A DNA stretch of 64,000 bases, taken from assembly GCA_016720145.1 (NCBI GenBank), contig JADJXV010000001.1, positions 475,255 through 539,254 of the forward strand, in the 5' to 3' direction. The notes beneath the pieces were generated by a model, which was not told where the DNA came from, made no database searches, and saw nothing but the letters and a program-made list of their open reading frames with translations. The stretch comes from Ignavibacteria bacterium (lineage in GTDB: Bacteria > Bacteroidota > Ignavibacteria > Kapaibacteriales > UBA961). Made by a program: the position numbers and the translations under genes. Positions 55,926 to 64,000 of the stretch are shown one piece after another (the stretch's first letter is position 1; each line of letters starts with the position of its first letter).

Positions 55926-56096
55926 CAACAATAATTTATAAAAAGTAGGCATCCTCTACGCTATATAAGCCTATTATAAGGTAATAAGGTGAATTCTTAC
56001 CCTGACATTTTTCTACTAAGGTTTATCGTTTTGAACTATATCCTTAATGTTCTGATATAGACCTAATTAGTCACTACTTATACCCAATCACCGACC

Positions 56097-56204
56097 ACTT
56101 ACAATTTAAAAACTTACAACTTAAAGACTTACAGACTTATAGACTTACGACTTAAAGACTTACAACTTAAAGACTTACAACTTACGACTTACAGACTTAC
56201 GACT
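56097..56204. repeat. Degenerate short tandem repeat
   Basis: A run of about fourteen imperfect units of 7-8 bases (ACTTACAG, ACTTAAAG, ACTTACG and variants), often paired as 15-base blocks such as ACTTACAACTTAAAG, which occurs three times. Its right end enters the 3' end of the DUF5522 gene, supplying the last codons and the stop (56175-56177). The array also marks the point where base composition changes toward higher G+C. Confidence 0.85.
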
Positions 56205-56387
56205 ATTCTTCCCCACATTCACATGTTCATACGGACAATGCCGACACCCCGAACCGCAACAAAAACCACGCGCCAGGTGATACACTTTCGTAAAAACAAC
56301 ATACCCTGTTTTAGGGTCACGATAGTCGTTTTTCCCCTCAGCACATGCTTTTTCATGAAGTAATTGGATTTCTTCTTCGTAGCTCAT
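56175..56387 (-). CDS. DUF5522 cysteine-rich small protein
   Basis: A 70-residue protein. The conserved core is YRDPKTGYVVFTKVYHLARGFCCGSGCRHCPYEH, the DUF5522 signature with CCxxxCxxCPY, likely a metal-binding or Fe-S-type site. Function is unknown. The ATG at 56387 overlaps the end of the EamA gene by 4 bases (ATGA), and a longer reading from 56468 lies inside that gene, so I prefer the short form. The last residues (KNSRKSVSRKL) are encoded by the tandem repeat, suggesting the C-terminus has been replaced or extended by the repeat array. Confidence 0.82.
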   Translation of the reverse strand: MSYEEEIQLLHEKACAEGKNDYRDPKTGYVVFTKVYHLARGFCCGSGCRHCPYEHVNVGKNSRKSVSRKL

Positions 56388-57223
56388 CCATGCTCCTGAT
56401 ATCGTAGTGTGAGTATTCCGCGAACAGTAATAGCCGTGAGCACAACCGCGCCTCCTATGATCGCCCACTTCTGCGGAGTTTCACCAATAAAGAGCATCAC
56501 CCAGACGGGATTGAGGATTGGTTCGATCACAGGCACAAGCAATGCTTCCAGAGCGCTCACATGTCTAATTGCTTTTGCATAAAGAATATAGGAGAATCCT
56601 AGCTGAACAATTCCCAGCAGTCCCATTCCGATCCAACTTTCGGTCGATGGCATTCCACTTGTTGCCATAAACGGTATCGCAACCAATGCAGCAAGCCAAT
56701 TACCGAGTAAAATTGAATCTTCAGGACGCTCATTTTTCTGTTTGCGGAGGAATAAAGCAAGCCATGCAAACGCCACGCCGCTTGCAATTGCAATGAGATT
56801 CCCTGCCATTCCTTCAGTGGAAAGCGAGTCCATGAAGAACATTCCCATTCCCAGTAGTACGACACCGATGGTAATCCAGTCGAGCCGGGTTGTGTGCTCG
56901 CCTAAGTACCATCTACCAAATAATGCTACATAGATTGGACCTGTATATTGGAGTAAAATGGCATTAGCAGCTGAGGTCATTTTGGTCGCCATGACAAACA
57001 GTACAACGGTTGCCATATAGGCAATCGCACCACCTATTTGCGCGCGTGACCAGGTGAATTTCGGTTTGCCGGATATTGCCAGCAAGAGTAGTGATGCAAT
57101 CGCACTCCGCATACCGGCTATGGCGATAGGATCCCACTGCACACTTTTGATGAGCAGTCCGCCAGTGCTCCAGAGAACAGCGGTAAGGGCTAGTAATATC
57201 GTTGCTTTAAGCTTTGGGGACAT
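56384..57223 (-). CDS. EamA/DMT-family transporter
   Basis: A 279-residue membrane protein with about ten helices in two EamA repeats: residues 5-125 (ILLALTAVLWSTGGLLIKSVQWDPIAIAGMRSAIASLLLLAI...) and 140-275 (IAIASGVAFAWLALFLRK..., PVIEPILNPVWVMLFIGETPQKWAIIGGAVVLTAI). The typical E-P-x-x-x-P/PV motif before the last helices is present. These carriers move amino acids, nucleotide sugars or metabolites; the substrate is unknown. It overlaps the DUF5522 gene by 4 bases, so they are probably cotranslated. Confidence 0.9.
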   Translation of the reverse strand: MSPKLKATILLALTAVLWSTGGLLIKSVQWDPIAIAGMRSAIASLLLLAISGKPKFTWSRAQIGGAIAYMATVVLFVMATKMTSAANAILLQYTGPIYVALFGRWYLGEHTTRLDWITIGVVLLGMGMFFMDSLSTEGMAGNLIAIASGVAFAWLALFLRKQKNERPEDSILLGNWLAALVAIPFMATSGMPSTESWIGMGLLGIVQLGFSYILYAKAIRHVSALEALLVPVIEPILNPVWVMLFIGETPQKWAIIGGAVVLTAITVRGILTLRYQEHG

Positions 57224-57301
57224 CTTGCTTGACTCTCAATGGCACGCTGATGGCGCTGATTTTTTATGATTGAAGATGATTTTAACTATCACACTTTTGC
57301 G

Positions 57302-57862
57302 TTATGAAGCAAAACACGATGCACGTAGTAATTCCATATACTTCAATCCCTTGCCTTGAGCATATTCGATATTGCGTTCGGGAATTGTATCAGTATTTGG
57401 GAAATGTTCGACGGCAGCGGTGATGCTCCGTTCACGTAAGATATGAAACATCGGGTACATCGAGCGATTCGTGAAATTCGCCGGGTCATCGGCGTCTTCA
57501 CCCTCAAAACAGTATTCAGGATGAAAACCTGCAACCTGAAATATTCCTTTCCACGACTTACTCGCAGCGACCGACTCCGCTAAGTGAACGATATCCAGGT
57601 AATTATCAAAGTTTGCAAATGAATGTTCAAAGATGAGAAATGATGTTTCAATCGAATCATTTTCAGACAGTAAGCGGAACTCTTCGGTCAAACCATCGAG
57701 TGCTTGTTCAGTTGTGCAATCCGCCATCACCGTATAGCGTATCGTATTACGCAGCATAGCTTTAGCAGCAAACGGACAAAAATTACAGCCGATGACAACG
57801 GAGCGTATCCAGTTCTGAGTTTCGGTGACAACGTTAGAGTGTGCCAATAGATATGCGTTCAA
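57302..57862 (-). CDS. DUF1415 protein
   Basis: A 186-residue soluble protein matching DUF1415: TQNWIRSVVIGCNFCPFAAKAM near the start, FLIFEHSFANFDNYLDIVHLAES, GIFQVAGFHPEYCFEGEDADDPANFTNRSMYPMFHILRE and NIEYAQGKGL. The CNFCPF motif and several conserved His/Cys/Asp suggest a metal site, but no function is assigned to the family. It stands alone, with the terminator of the following peptide-binding gene just upstream. Confidence 0.85.
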   Translation of the reverse strand: MNAYLLAHSNVVTETQNWIRSVVIGCNFCPFAAKAMLRNTIRYTVMADCTTEQALDGLTEEFRLLSENDSIETSFLIFEHSFANFDNYLDIVHLAESVAASKSWKGIFQVAGFHPEYCFEGEDADDPANFTNRSMYPMFHILRERSITAAVEHFPNTDTIPERNIEYAQGKGLKYMELLRASCFAS

Positions 57863-57870
57863 TTTTGTAC

Positions 57871-57904
57871 AAAAAAATATCGGGGAATGACCATCATTCC
57901 CCGA
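57871..57904 (-). terminator. Terminator after the peptide-binding lipoprotein gene
   Basis: ATCGGGGAATGA (57878-57889) pairs perfectly with TCATTCCCCGAT (57893-57904); on the minus strand it is followed by ATATTTTTTTG. A textbook rho-independent terminator. Confidence 0.88.
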
Positions 57905-57924
57905 TTTGCTAACAATTCAATTAC

Positions 57925-59673
57925 TTACCGTTTAGCTGCCGGCTTTGCCGGATTGATCCAGATATGCTTATAATATCTTCTGTCCATCGGATTATTATGA
58001 TATCCCTCGATGTTGGGTTGTAATAAACGATAGTCGGCATCATAGAACAAAATCAGCATCGGCGCATCAGTCATTGCGATTTGCTCGGCCTGGCGATAGA
58101 GGTCGAGACGCTTGGTGCGGTCAATGGTCGCAACTGCTTCGTCGAAGAGTTTATCGAATGCAGGATTGACGTATCGTACTTGATTAATTGGACTTGCGGC
58201 ACCTTCAGGCGGAACGATTTTACCATAACACAAATTCAGAAAATTCTCAGGATCCGGATAATCTGCCACCCATCCAAGACGGAAAAACATCGAATGACCG
58301 GCATCGACTTCGTCCAAATGTTTCGCCCATTCTACTTCTTTGAGTTCGACTTTGACACCTAGATTTTCCGTCAGCATCGACTGAACTGCTTCGGCTACCT
58401 GCAAGTTACGTCCACCACCTGAATTAAGCTGGAAGGTCACTGTTGGGAATCCTTTTCCGTTCGGATAGCCGGCTTCAGTGAGTAACTTCCGAGCGCGTTC
58501 GAGGTCAAACTTGTAGCCTTCAATGGAAGTACATGCGTAATCCGGCATGGAAGGAGGAATTATACCATGAAAACCCGGCGCTGCTGCCTGCCCCTTAAGT
58601 ACATATTTTATTATACGTTCCCGATCGACAGCCAGCGAAAACGCCTGACGTACGCGCTTATCGGAGAATTCTTTACTGGTAAAGAGCATACCGTAGAATT
58701 GCGTGGACATCGCCGGCAGACTCAGGAGTTGATATTTTGCGTACTCACCTTTTGGAGCGTTTTTTTCGCCCACAATATCGGCGAAAAATTCACTTGGGAT
58801 CCGATATGCTTCGTCGAGATTACCTTGTTTGAATTCAAGTAATTGCGCTTTTAAGTCTTTGACAAACGTGAATTTAATTTTATCTAAAAACGGGAGCTGA
58901 TTACCATGTTCGTCTTTTTCCCAATAGCTCGGATTACGCGACATCAGGCATTCTCTGTCCGGTGTCCACGACGTAAATACAAAGGGTCCTGTACCGACAG
59001 GATGCTGAAAAAAGTCTTTTTTGTAATACTCTACCGCTTCACGGGGATGAATCATCGCTACACCAAGTGCAGGATAATTTTCAAATGGTGCAAATGCCCG
59101 GGTAAGCTTGACTTGGAAGGTATATTTATCGACAACTATAAATCCGGGAATGTCCTTAATGGTCGGTTCAGACTGCGATTGAATTGCCGAGCGCGTCGAT
59201 TCAAAATACTCGGACGCACCAAGAACTTTATCCTGAAAGTATCCAAAGCCACGGGTGTTAGTACGCATATCACAAATACGCGTGTAGGAATACTTCACAT
59301 CTTCGGCAGTCAGCTCGCGTCCCTTGCCGTTGGGAAAACACGGATTATCGTGGAATTTCACACCCTTACGGAGATGATAGGTATAGGTAATTCCATCGGG
59401 TGACACTTCCCAGGATTCTGCTAACTCCGACTTGATATGGAGCTTTTCGTCAAAGGTGACAAGATTATCGTAAATCTGCTCGGCGATATGATGCGACGTC
59501 GCATCGTTGATTCCTACAGGATCGAGCGAACGGAGTTCACCGGCTTCGTTTGTGCGGTATTCCCCGCCGTAGGACGTGCCGCCTGCGCCGGAACTCTGAA
59601 TGGCTTGTTCTTTCTTTCCGCCGCATGAGAGCAGCAGAACTACGCAGAGAAAAGGTATCAATTTGGAGTACAT
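57925..59673 (-). CDS. Peptide/oligopeptide ABC transporter substrate-binding lipoprotein
   Basis: A 582-residue lipoprotein (MYSKLIPFLCVVLLLSCGG, lipobox LLSC) of the SBP_bac_5 (DppA/OppA) family. Characteristic blocks are LRSLDPVGINDATSHHIAEQIYDNLVTFDEKLHIKSELAESWEVSPDGITYTYHLRKGVKFHDN and, later, SDKRVRQAFSLAVDRERIIKYVLKGQAAAPGFHGIIPP and VQSMLTENLGVKVELKEVEWAKHLDEV, LFYDADYRLLQPNIEGY. The permease and ATPase genes are not in this window, so its transporter partners are elsewhere. It is the last gene of the fsa-folB-folK run. Confidence 0.93.
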   Translation of the reverse strand: MYSKLIPFLCVVLLLSCGGKKEQAIQSSGAGGTSYGGEYRTNEAGELRSLDPVGINDATSHHIAEQIYDNLVTFDEKLHIKSELAESWEVSPDGITYTYHLRKGVKFHDNPCFPNGKGRELTAEDVKYSYTRICDMRTNTRGFGYFQDKVLGASEYFESTRSAIQSQSEPTIKDIPGFIVVDKYTFQVKLTRAFAPFENYPALGVAMIHPREAVEYYKKDFFQHPVGTGPFVFTSWTPDRECLMSRNPSYWEKDEHGNQLPFLDKIKFTFVKDLKAQLLEFKQGNLDEAYRIPSEFFADIVGEKNAPKGEYAKYQLLSLPAMSTQFYGMLFTSKEFSDKRVRQAFSLAVDRERIIKYVLKGQAAAPGFHGIIPPSMPDYACTSIEGYKFDLERARKLLTEAGYPNGKGFPTVTFQLNSGGGRNLQVAEAVQSMLTENLGVKVELKEVEWAKHLDEVDAGHSMFFRLGWVADYPDPENFLNLCYGKIVPPEGAASPINQVRYVNPAFDKLFDEAVATIDRTKRLDLYRQAEQIAMTDAPMLILFYDADYRLLQPNIEGYHNNPMDRRYYKHIWINPAKPAAKR

Positions 59674-60218
59674 ACTATTCCTTGAAGATGTATTGTATAA
59701 TTATCTATCTTGTTCATAAAGAAGCACTTCGGCTGTATCGCGCATGCTGCCAAGAGTTCGCTCATCGTCGCTTGCGCTGTAGGATGCATCACATCGGGCG
59801 CAATTTCAGCCGTCGGGACGAGCACAAATTTCCGTTCATTCATCCGTGGATGTGGTATATGGAGCATTTCCGTATCATGCACTTCATCGCCGAAGGTAAG
59901 AATATCGATATCAATTTCCCGCTCATGCCACTTTTCGCGGCGCATTCGCCCTATTTCACGTTCGATAGCTTTCGTTGCCTGGTGGAATTGGGCTGCCGGC
60001 AGCTCGGTAAATCCGGCGACCGAACAGTTCAGAAAAGCGGGCTGATCTTTATAGCCGACCGGCTCGGTTTCATACACCGATGACATTATAATGTCAGTAA
60101 GTATATGATTTAATTACAGTAATTCCACAACAAGATGCAATGCAGCAAACCTGTCACCAAGATTAGCGCCGAGCGACAGGAGTACATACGTTTTGGTAGG
60201 AGAATTGAGAGATGTCAT
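59658..60218 (-). CDS. folK: 6-hydroxymethyl-7,8-dihydropterin pyrophosphokinase with an in-frame stop
   Basis: About 186 residues when read through. It starts at ATG 60218, one base overlapping the folB stop, with MTSLNSPTKTYVLLSLGANLGDRFAALHLVVELL. A TAA at 60116-60114 (codon 35) interrupts, yet the same frame continues LNHILTDIIMSSVYETEPVGYKDQPAFLNCSVAG, EREIGRMRREKWHEREIDIDIL and IPHPRMNERKFVLVPTAEIAP, the normal FolK motifs. So a single base change or error replaces a sense codon. Without readthrough, the part from MSSVYETE could only be translated from an internal ATG, lacking the first strands. FolK precedes FolP in folate synthesis. Confidence 0.87.
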
Positions 60219-60604
60219 CAGGCATTCTCGCGGGACATGGTCTGCTCAACTTCAATATAATCAACAATATGGCGTATCGGTACGCTCAGCTTGCGCACTC
60301 TGATGGTCGCTTTTTGGAGGGTTGTAAAACGTTCTAAGAGCGCGTTAAGAATATCGTATCCGAGTGTCTCGACGAGATTGAAGCGGTCGCTGTTGAAGAT
60401 TTCATCGATGCAGAACATCACCTCTTCGTAATTGACTGCATCCGAGACATTGTCGCTGAGAACGGCTGATTTATCATCATAATAGAGGTCGGCATCGACT
60501 TGATACTTACCGCCGAGGGTTTGTTCTTCGGTTTTGACACCATGATATGCATAGAACTGTGCATTCTTGATCGTGAGCTTGGTCAGTGGTCTATTCTTGG
60601 TCAT
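60218..60604 (-). CDS. folB: Dihydroneopterin aldolase
   Basis: A 128-residue T-fold enzyme of folate synthesis that cleaves dihydroneopterin to glycolaldehyde and hydroxymethyl-dihydropterin. Sequence features: LTIKNAQFYAYHGVKTEEQTLGGKYQVDADLYYD, DAVNYEEVMFCIDEIFNSDRFNLVETLGYDI and the RVRKLSVPIRHIVDYIEVE C-terminus (family: V.V.KP..PI......V.V.). The catalytic lysine position is in VRKLSVP, with Leu-Ser in place of the more common P. Its stop overlaps the folK start by one base. Confidence 0.92.
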   Translation of the reverse strand: MTKNRPLTKLTIKNAQFYAYHGVKTEEQTLGGKYQVDADLYYDDKSAVLSDNVSDAVNYEEVMFCIDEIFNSDRFNLVETLGYDILNALLERFTTLQKATIRVRKLSVPIRHIVDYIEVEQTMSRENA

Positions 60605-60649
60605 AAGATATTGATATATAATGAGTAATGGATTTTCTGAGTTGTATAG

Positions 60650-61162
60650 TTATTTCCGAAGGATGATTTCAATTTCCCCGATTGCCTTTTGGATTTCGGC
60701 CTCTGTTCCCTTGCCGTAGGTATAATACCGAACAGTTTCTGATTTATCAATAAAAACAAGGGTCGGTACATCGGGCTTGAGGAGGTAATGTTCGGCTACA
60801 TCGCCATCCCAGTCAAGCAGTATAGGATACTGATACTTATCTTTAATTTTCCCGCGGATGAAGCTTTTAAGGAAAAAAGGAACAGCGCTCACATCAGCAA
60901 TTGGTATATATTCTATAGCATTGCCAAATTTTTCTCTGAGCGGAGTAGTCCATTGCGTCGTCAGCTCGCTTCCCTTTCGGTCGGCAAGAAAGAGCATCAC
61001 ATTTTTCCCGCGATACATCGACCACGGATATTCTTTGGAGAATTGATCGACGAGTGTGAACTGCTTGGCTTTAGTGCCAATGAGTGCTGTTTCGGCGACA
61101 GCAATCACGAAGGAACAAACTACGATACATGAGAGTATAAGTGTAAAGAAGTGTCTTTTCAT
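60650..61162 (-). CDS. Exported thioredoxin-fold (YtfJ-like) protein lacking CxxC
   Basis: About 170 residues from ATG 61162. A signal peptide (RHFFTLILSCIVVCSFVIAVAE) precedes a thioredoxin-like domain: IGTKAKQFTLVDQFSKEYPWSMYRGKNVMLFLADRKGSE, then YQYPILLDWDGDVAEHYLLKPDVPTLVFIDKSETVRYYTYG with the cis-Pro loop (DVPTLVF). There is no CxxC at the expected position (DRKGSE replaces it), so a thiol-disulfide function is unlikely, as in YtfJ. An upstream in-frame start at 61186 adds 8 residues. It lies 10 bases after the fsa stop. Confidence 0.72.
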   Translation of the reverse strand: MKRHFFTLILSCIVVCSFVIAVAETALIGTKAKQFTLVDQFSKEYPWSMYRGKNVMLFLADRKGSELTTQWTTPLREKFGNAIEYIPIADVSAVPFFLKSFIRGKIKDKYQYPILLDWDGDVAEHYLLKPDVPTLVFIDKSETVRYYTYGKGTEAEIQKAIGEIEIILRK

Positions 61163-61172
61163 CGGTCTATGC

Positions 61173-61850
61173 TTATACATTTCCAAGTAACTTCGCTTTC
61201 TCTGCCTGCATTTTTTCGTAATCTTTGAGGAAGCTTTGGAGTCCGGAGTCCGTCAGCGGATGCTTAAGAGATTGGATGAGCGTTTTGTACGGCACGGTTG
61301 CGATATCAGCGCCGGCTTTTGCGCATTGCAGGATATGCATCGGATGGCGGATTGAGGCGGCGATGATTTGAGATTCGAGTCCGTGACGATCCCAGATTTC
61401 ACAGACTTCTTCGACGACTTGTACGCCGTCTTGAGCCAGATCATCGAGCCGACCGAGAAACACGCTCACATAGCTTGCGCCGGCGTTATTAGCAGCAAGT
61501 GCTTGGGTTGGACTAAAAATAAGCGTGACATTGGTGGGAATATTCTGACGGGAGAGTTCTTTTACGGCGGAGAGACCTGCTTCGATCATCGGGATTTTAA
61601 TCGTTGCTTCCGGGAACCACGAGAGAATTCCTTCGGCTTCTTTGAGCATTCCGGCGGTATCGGTTGATATAACTTCGACGGAAAGATGACCGCCAACTGT
61701 CTGATAAATTTCTAGGATACGTTGCTTGACATCGACGTTTGGGTCTTCTTTTGCAAGCAGTGACGGGTTGGTCGTCACGCCATGAATCACGCCGAGTGAT
61801 GCCGCATGACGAATTTCATTGATATTTGCTGAGTCCACATAGAGTTGCAT
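61173..61850 (-). CDS. fsa: Fructose-6-phosphate aldolase / transaldolase-like
   Basis: A 225-residue class I aldolase of the small transaldolase (FSA/TalC) type. N-terminal LYVDSANINEIRHAASLGVIHGVTTNPSLLAKE is typical; the Schiff-base lysine is K85 in ATIKIPM; NVTLIFSPTQALAANNAGASYVSVFLGRLDD and IIAASIRHPMHILQCAKAGADIATVPY follow. It either cleaves fructose 6-phosphate or acts as a short transaldolase; the family distinction is not clear by eye. It begins the minus-strand run that includes folB and folK. Base composition here is clearly higher in G+C than in most of the window. Confidence 0.92.
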   Translation of the reverse strand: MQLYVDSANINEIRHAASLGVIHGVTTNPSLLAKEDPNVDVKQRILEIYQTVGGHLSVEVISTDTAGMLKEAEGILSWFPEATIKIPMIEAGLSAVKELSRQNIPTNVTLIFSPTQALAANNAGASYVSVFLGRLDDLAQDGVQVVEEVCEIWDRHGLESQIIAASIRHPMHILQCAKAGADIATVPYKTLIQSLKHPLTDSGLQSFLKDYEKMQAEKAKLLGNV

Positions 61851-62002
61851 GATTATTCCTTGTAAATGATGGAGAATGTCTGAGGAAGATTTGACACAAA
61901 AATAACAAAATTAATCGTGCAATCGGGCGGAGCGTCCAAGTTGGTGAAATAGTTGTTGGTTGTCAGATAATTATTCGATAACTTTGCCGCGTACCTTTTT
62001 CT

Positions 62003-64000
62003 GTGAATGTACTACACATACTTGAATTTCCCTATTTGAAACATTACTACTGTTTTCCTTCGTTGAATATTCGCTCTTTTCTCCTCAGTTCGCCATACGC
62101 TTGGACGTTCCCGCTTTTTGTGCTCACTGCCGACTTGCTGCTCAGATCCACCCAAGGCAAGGGAATTCTGGCTCGCCATCCCCCTCAATGAAGGCAAGAC
62201 CCAACCTACAATCAGCCTTGAAATTTATGTCACATCACAATACAATACTTTAGTTACACTGGAAGTCCCGGGAGCGGGTTTTGCGGCAACAAAAAAAATC
62301 AAGGCTTATGAAGTAGCGACATTTTCGACTAAAAATGGGACGGCAAACTTCGACTGGGAAATTGAATCAAGTCAAGTGCCCGATAACAAAGGTATTCATA
62401 TCTTTGCAGATAAACCACTTTCCGTCTATATGCTTAATGGTAAGGATGTTACTTCAGACGGTTATATGGGTATGCCGATTAATTCATGGGGTACGGATTA
62501 CATTCATTGCGCGTATTATGATTTTAATGAATATCGTCCGCTTGGAGCCGGATTCGTGGTAGTTGCAGCGTATGACAGCACAAAAGTAACTATCCATTTA
62601 AATGGTAAAGGCAAGGGCTTTGCAAGAACCAAAAGTGGTAGTAACATTGGAGATACACTTGTTGTGATTCTCAATCAAGGTCAGGTGTTTAATGTCGTGG
62701 GTGATGCGACGACTATCAATACTTTTGACCTTACAGGTTCGGTTGTTCAATCCGACAAGCCTATTGGTGTAATCTCCTATCATCAGCGTACACTTCTTCC
62801 GCAAAACAGCCAAAACGGACGTGATCACCTGGTAGAAATGTTACGACCTACCTCAGCATGGGGTAAAAAACATGTCACTCTTGAGTTCATACGAGACAAC
62901 AAAGGAGATTTTTTTAGAATAGTGGCGTGCCGAGATAATACCAAATGGTCACTTAAGTATTATGATAAATTAGCAGATACACTACTCGGACAACGCAGCG
63001 GAGTCCTCAACCGTGGCGAGTTTTTTGAAGATTATAATAATTGGGCAGGTAAAAGTGCAATTACCGGAATTCGCGGTGTGTCGGTCTGGGAATCCGACAA
63101 GCCGACAATGGTAATGCAGTATCAATATTCGGCGAACTGGGATAGAGGCGATAATTTTGATCCGGATATGGTGCTCGTCACTCCTGTCGAACAGTTCATG
63201 CGTTCGACTCTTTTCCAAACGCCGTCCAATCCGGCATTTATCAATAATTGGTATAATTATATAGTCGAAGGTGATACGACCGATACCAATAATGTGAAGC
63301 TGAAATCCTTCGTCATCGACGGCGACAGCGTCTATAAATCCTACCCTCAGCTCTTACTCAACCAAGTACCGGGTACAAATTATTATTGGGGTTTTAAATT
63401 CGTGTCACCCGGTCCGCATGTCGTGACAAGCACTTCAAAATTCGGCGGTTATGTCTATGGTTTTGGTTCATTTAATGGGTATTCATGGCCTGCCGGCTCG
63501 GCTACACGATCCTTGGATGCAATTGATACGTTACCCCCTGTCTTGACATTTGATACGGAATGCGGTGACTATAATTATCTCGCGACCGAGCTTCGTAGAT
63601 TTAGCCCTACTCCTGACTCAGGACAATATGATATTGGAATTTTTGATATTCGCATCATCGATTCTCTGAGTTATAACTACACTTTGAAATACATTACAAG
63701 CCCGACGATTATTCCTATCCCCATCGTGACGGAATTCAAATTTGACCTCAAGGTCATCGACAAGACTAGAGATGCATTTGCAGTGGTTCAGGTGATGGAC
63801 AGAGCCGGAAATTATGTCATGGATACCTTGCGGTATGAAGTAGAACACCCTCGAATCACAGAATCGTTTATTCGATTTCCGGACACGCGAATAGGGGCTA
63901 TCAGACAGACAAAAGTATCAATTCTCAATCCATCAAGCACCAAAAAACTTGTCATCAAAAGCATTACGTTGCTGAGAAAAAAAGAGTATCGAATTATCGA
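62003..64000 (+). CDS. Large exported protein with IgGFc-binding-type domain, partial and frameshifted
   Basis: A long frame that leaves the window at 64000 without a stop; at least 660 residues. From 62163 it reads EFWLAIPLNEGKTQPTISLEIYVTSQYNTLVTLEVPG and continues unbroken, with IHIFADKPLSVYMLNGK, VQSDKPIGVISYHQR and WESDKPTMVMQYQYS: the IgGFc-binding N-terminal domain found in Bacteroidota and animal proteins. The sequence upstream (62003-62160) is in another frame and looks like a signal peptide (PLFVLTADLLLRSTQGK); removing one G from GGG 62161-62163 gives STQGKEFWLAIP. The true start is uncertain (GTG at 62003 is only the first start codon). Residues after about 480 look like Ig-like or other beta-rich modules. 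Adhesion or cell-surface binding is plausible. Confidence 0.75.

Noticed and set aside
55926..56204. CRISPR array
   Set aside because: The repeated units are 7-15 bases, imperfect and without unique spacers of constant length; it is a simple tandem repeat.
60080..60218. folK starting at the internal ATG near 60086
   Set aside because: The segment before it is plainly FolK sequence, in frame, with a start overlapping folB; the TAA is the anomaly, not the N-terminus.
1..64000. tRNA or rRNA genes
   Set aside because: No cloverleaf with a GTTCGA-type T-loop or rRNA-like stretch was found in the intergenic regions; this was by eye only.

Overview
The window looks like chromosome from a Gram-negative, non-motile-looking member of the Bacteroidota/Chlorobiota (FCB) group, possibly Kapabacteria- or Ignavibacteria-like; the exact phylum is inference. 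Evidence: low G+C overall, T9SS-type C-terminal sorting tails on exported proteins, glutamine directly after the predicted signal-peptidase cut in six exported proteins, -7 promoter boxes of the form TAnnTTTG, Kdo/heptose phosphatases of LPS synthesis, meso-diaminopimelate-type MurE, menaquinone synthesis (MenA), a fused alpha/beta 2-oxoacid dehydrogenase E1 and a GH57 branching enzyme. No tRNA, rRNA, CRISPR array, integrase or transposase was seen.

Layout. 0-2.1 kb (minus): menA, a CPBP protease and msrC. 2.3-8.4 kb (plus): sodium symporter, a large exported beta-propeller protein, pgsA, ftsY, a small hydrolase. 8.4-16 kb (minus): GH57 enzyme, DUF3467 protein, TPR protein, RlpA, an acidic protein, fused E1. 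16-22.5 kb (plus): T9SS-tail protein, glyA with an unusual tail, STAS protein, uvrA. 22.5-29.7 kb: M28/glutaminyl-cyclase-like lipoprotein (minus), kdsC-YtxH-coiled-coil cluster (plus), DUF6580 membrane protein (minus), a surface protein plus beta-propeller lipoprotein pair, prmA and ppx (plus). 29.7-38 kb (minus): a tightly packed run of aminotransferase, rdgB, CMD protein, dacB, UvrD-like helicase, glycosyltransferase, HAD phosphatase and EVE protein. 38-47.5 kb: exported protein (minus), Spy-like lipoprotein, purM, murE (plus), heterodimeric ABC exporter and hydrolase (minus). 47.5-56 kb: a GC-rich structured intergenic stretch, alaS, DUF3127, deoxyhypusine-synthase-like (plus), LCP protein (minus), rhomboid, SpoU methyltransferase, PAP2 phosphatase (plus). 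56.1-61.9 kb (minus, visibly richer in G+C): tandem repeats, DUF5522, EamA transporter, DUF1415, peptide-binding lipoprotein, folK, folB, thioredoxin-fold protein, fructose-6-phosphate aldolase. 62-64 kb (plus): start of a large IgGFc-binding-domain exported protein that runs off the window.

Two things cut across the window. First, the envelope/export theme: at least three T9SS-style or related cargo proteins, a set of signal peptides obeying the Bacteroidetes 'Q-rule', and the M28 enzyme that could cyclise those glutamines. Second, at least twelve genes carry single-base frame breaks or single in-frame stops, mostly in short homopolymer runs and several in genes expected to be essential (alaS, menA, folK). 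This pattern is more like uncorrected sequence error than decay, so each such gene is annotated as one locus spanning the break. Most of the window is ordinary housekeeping sequence; no clear new defence or mobile system is visible. The best unexplained signals are the structured intergenic block before alaS, the heptad tail of GlyA, the Q-rule set with its candidate cyclase, and the repeat array at 56.1 kb.
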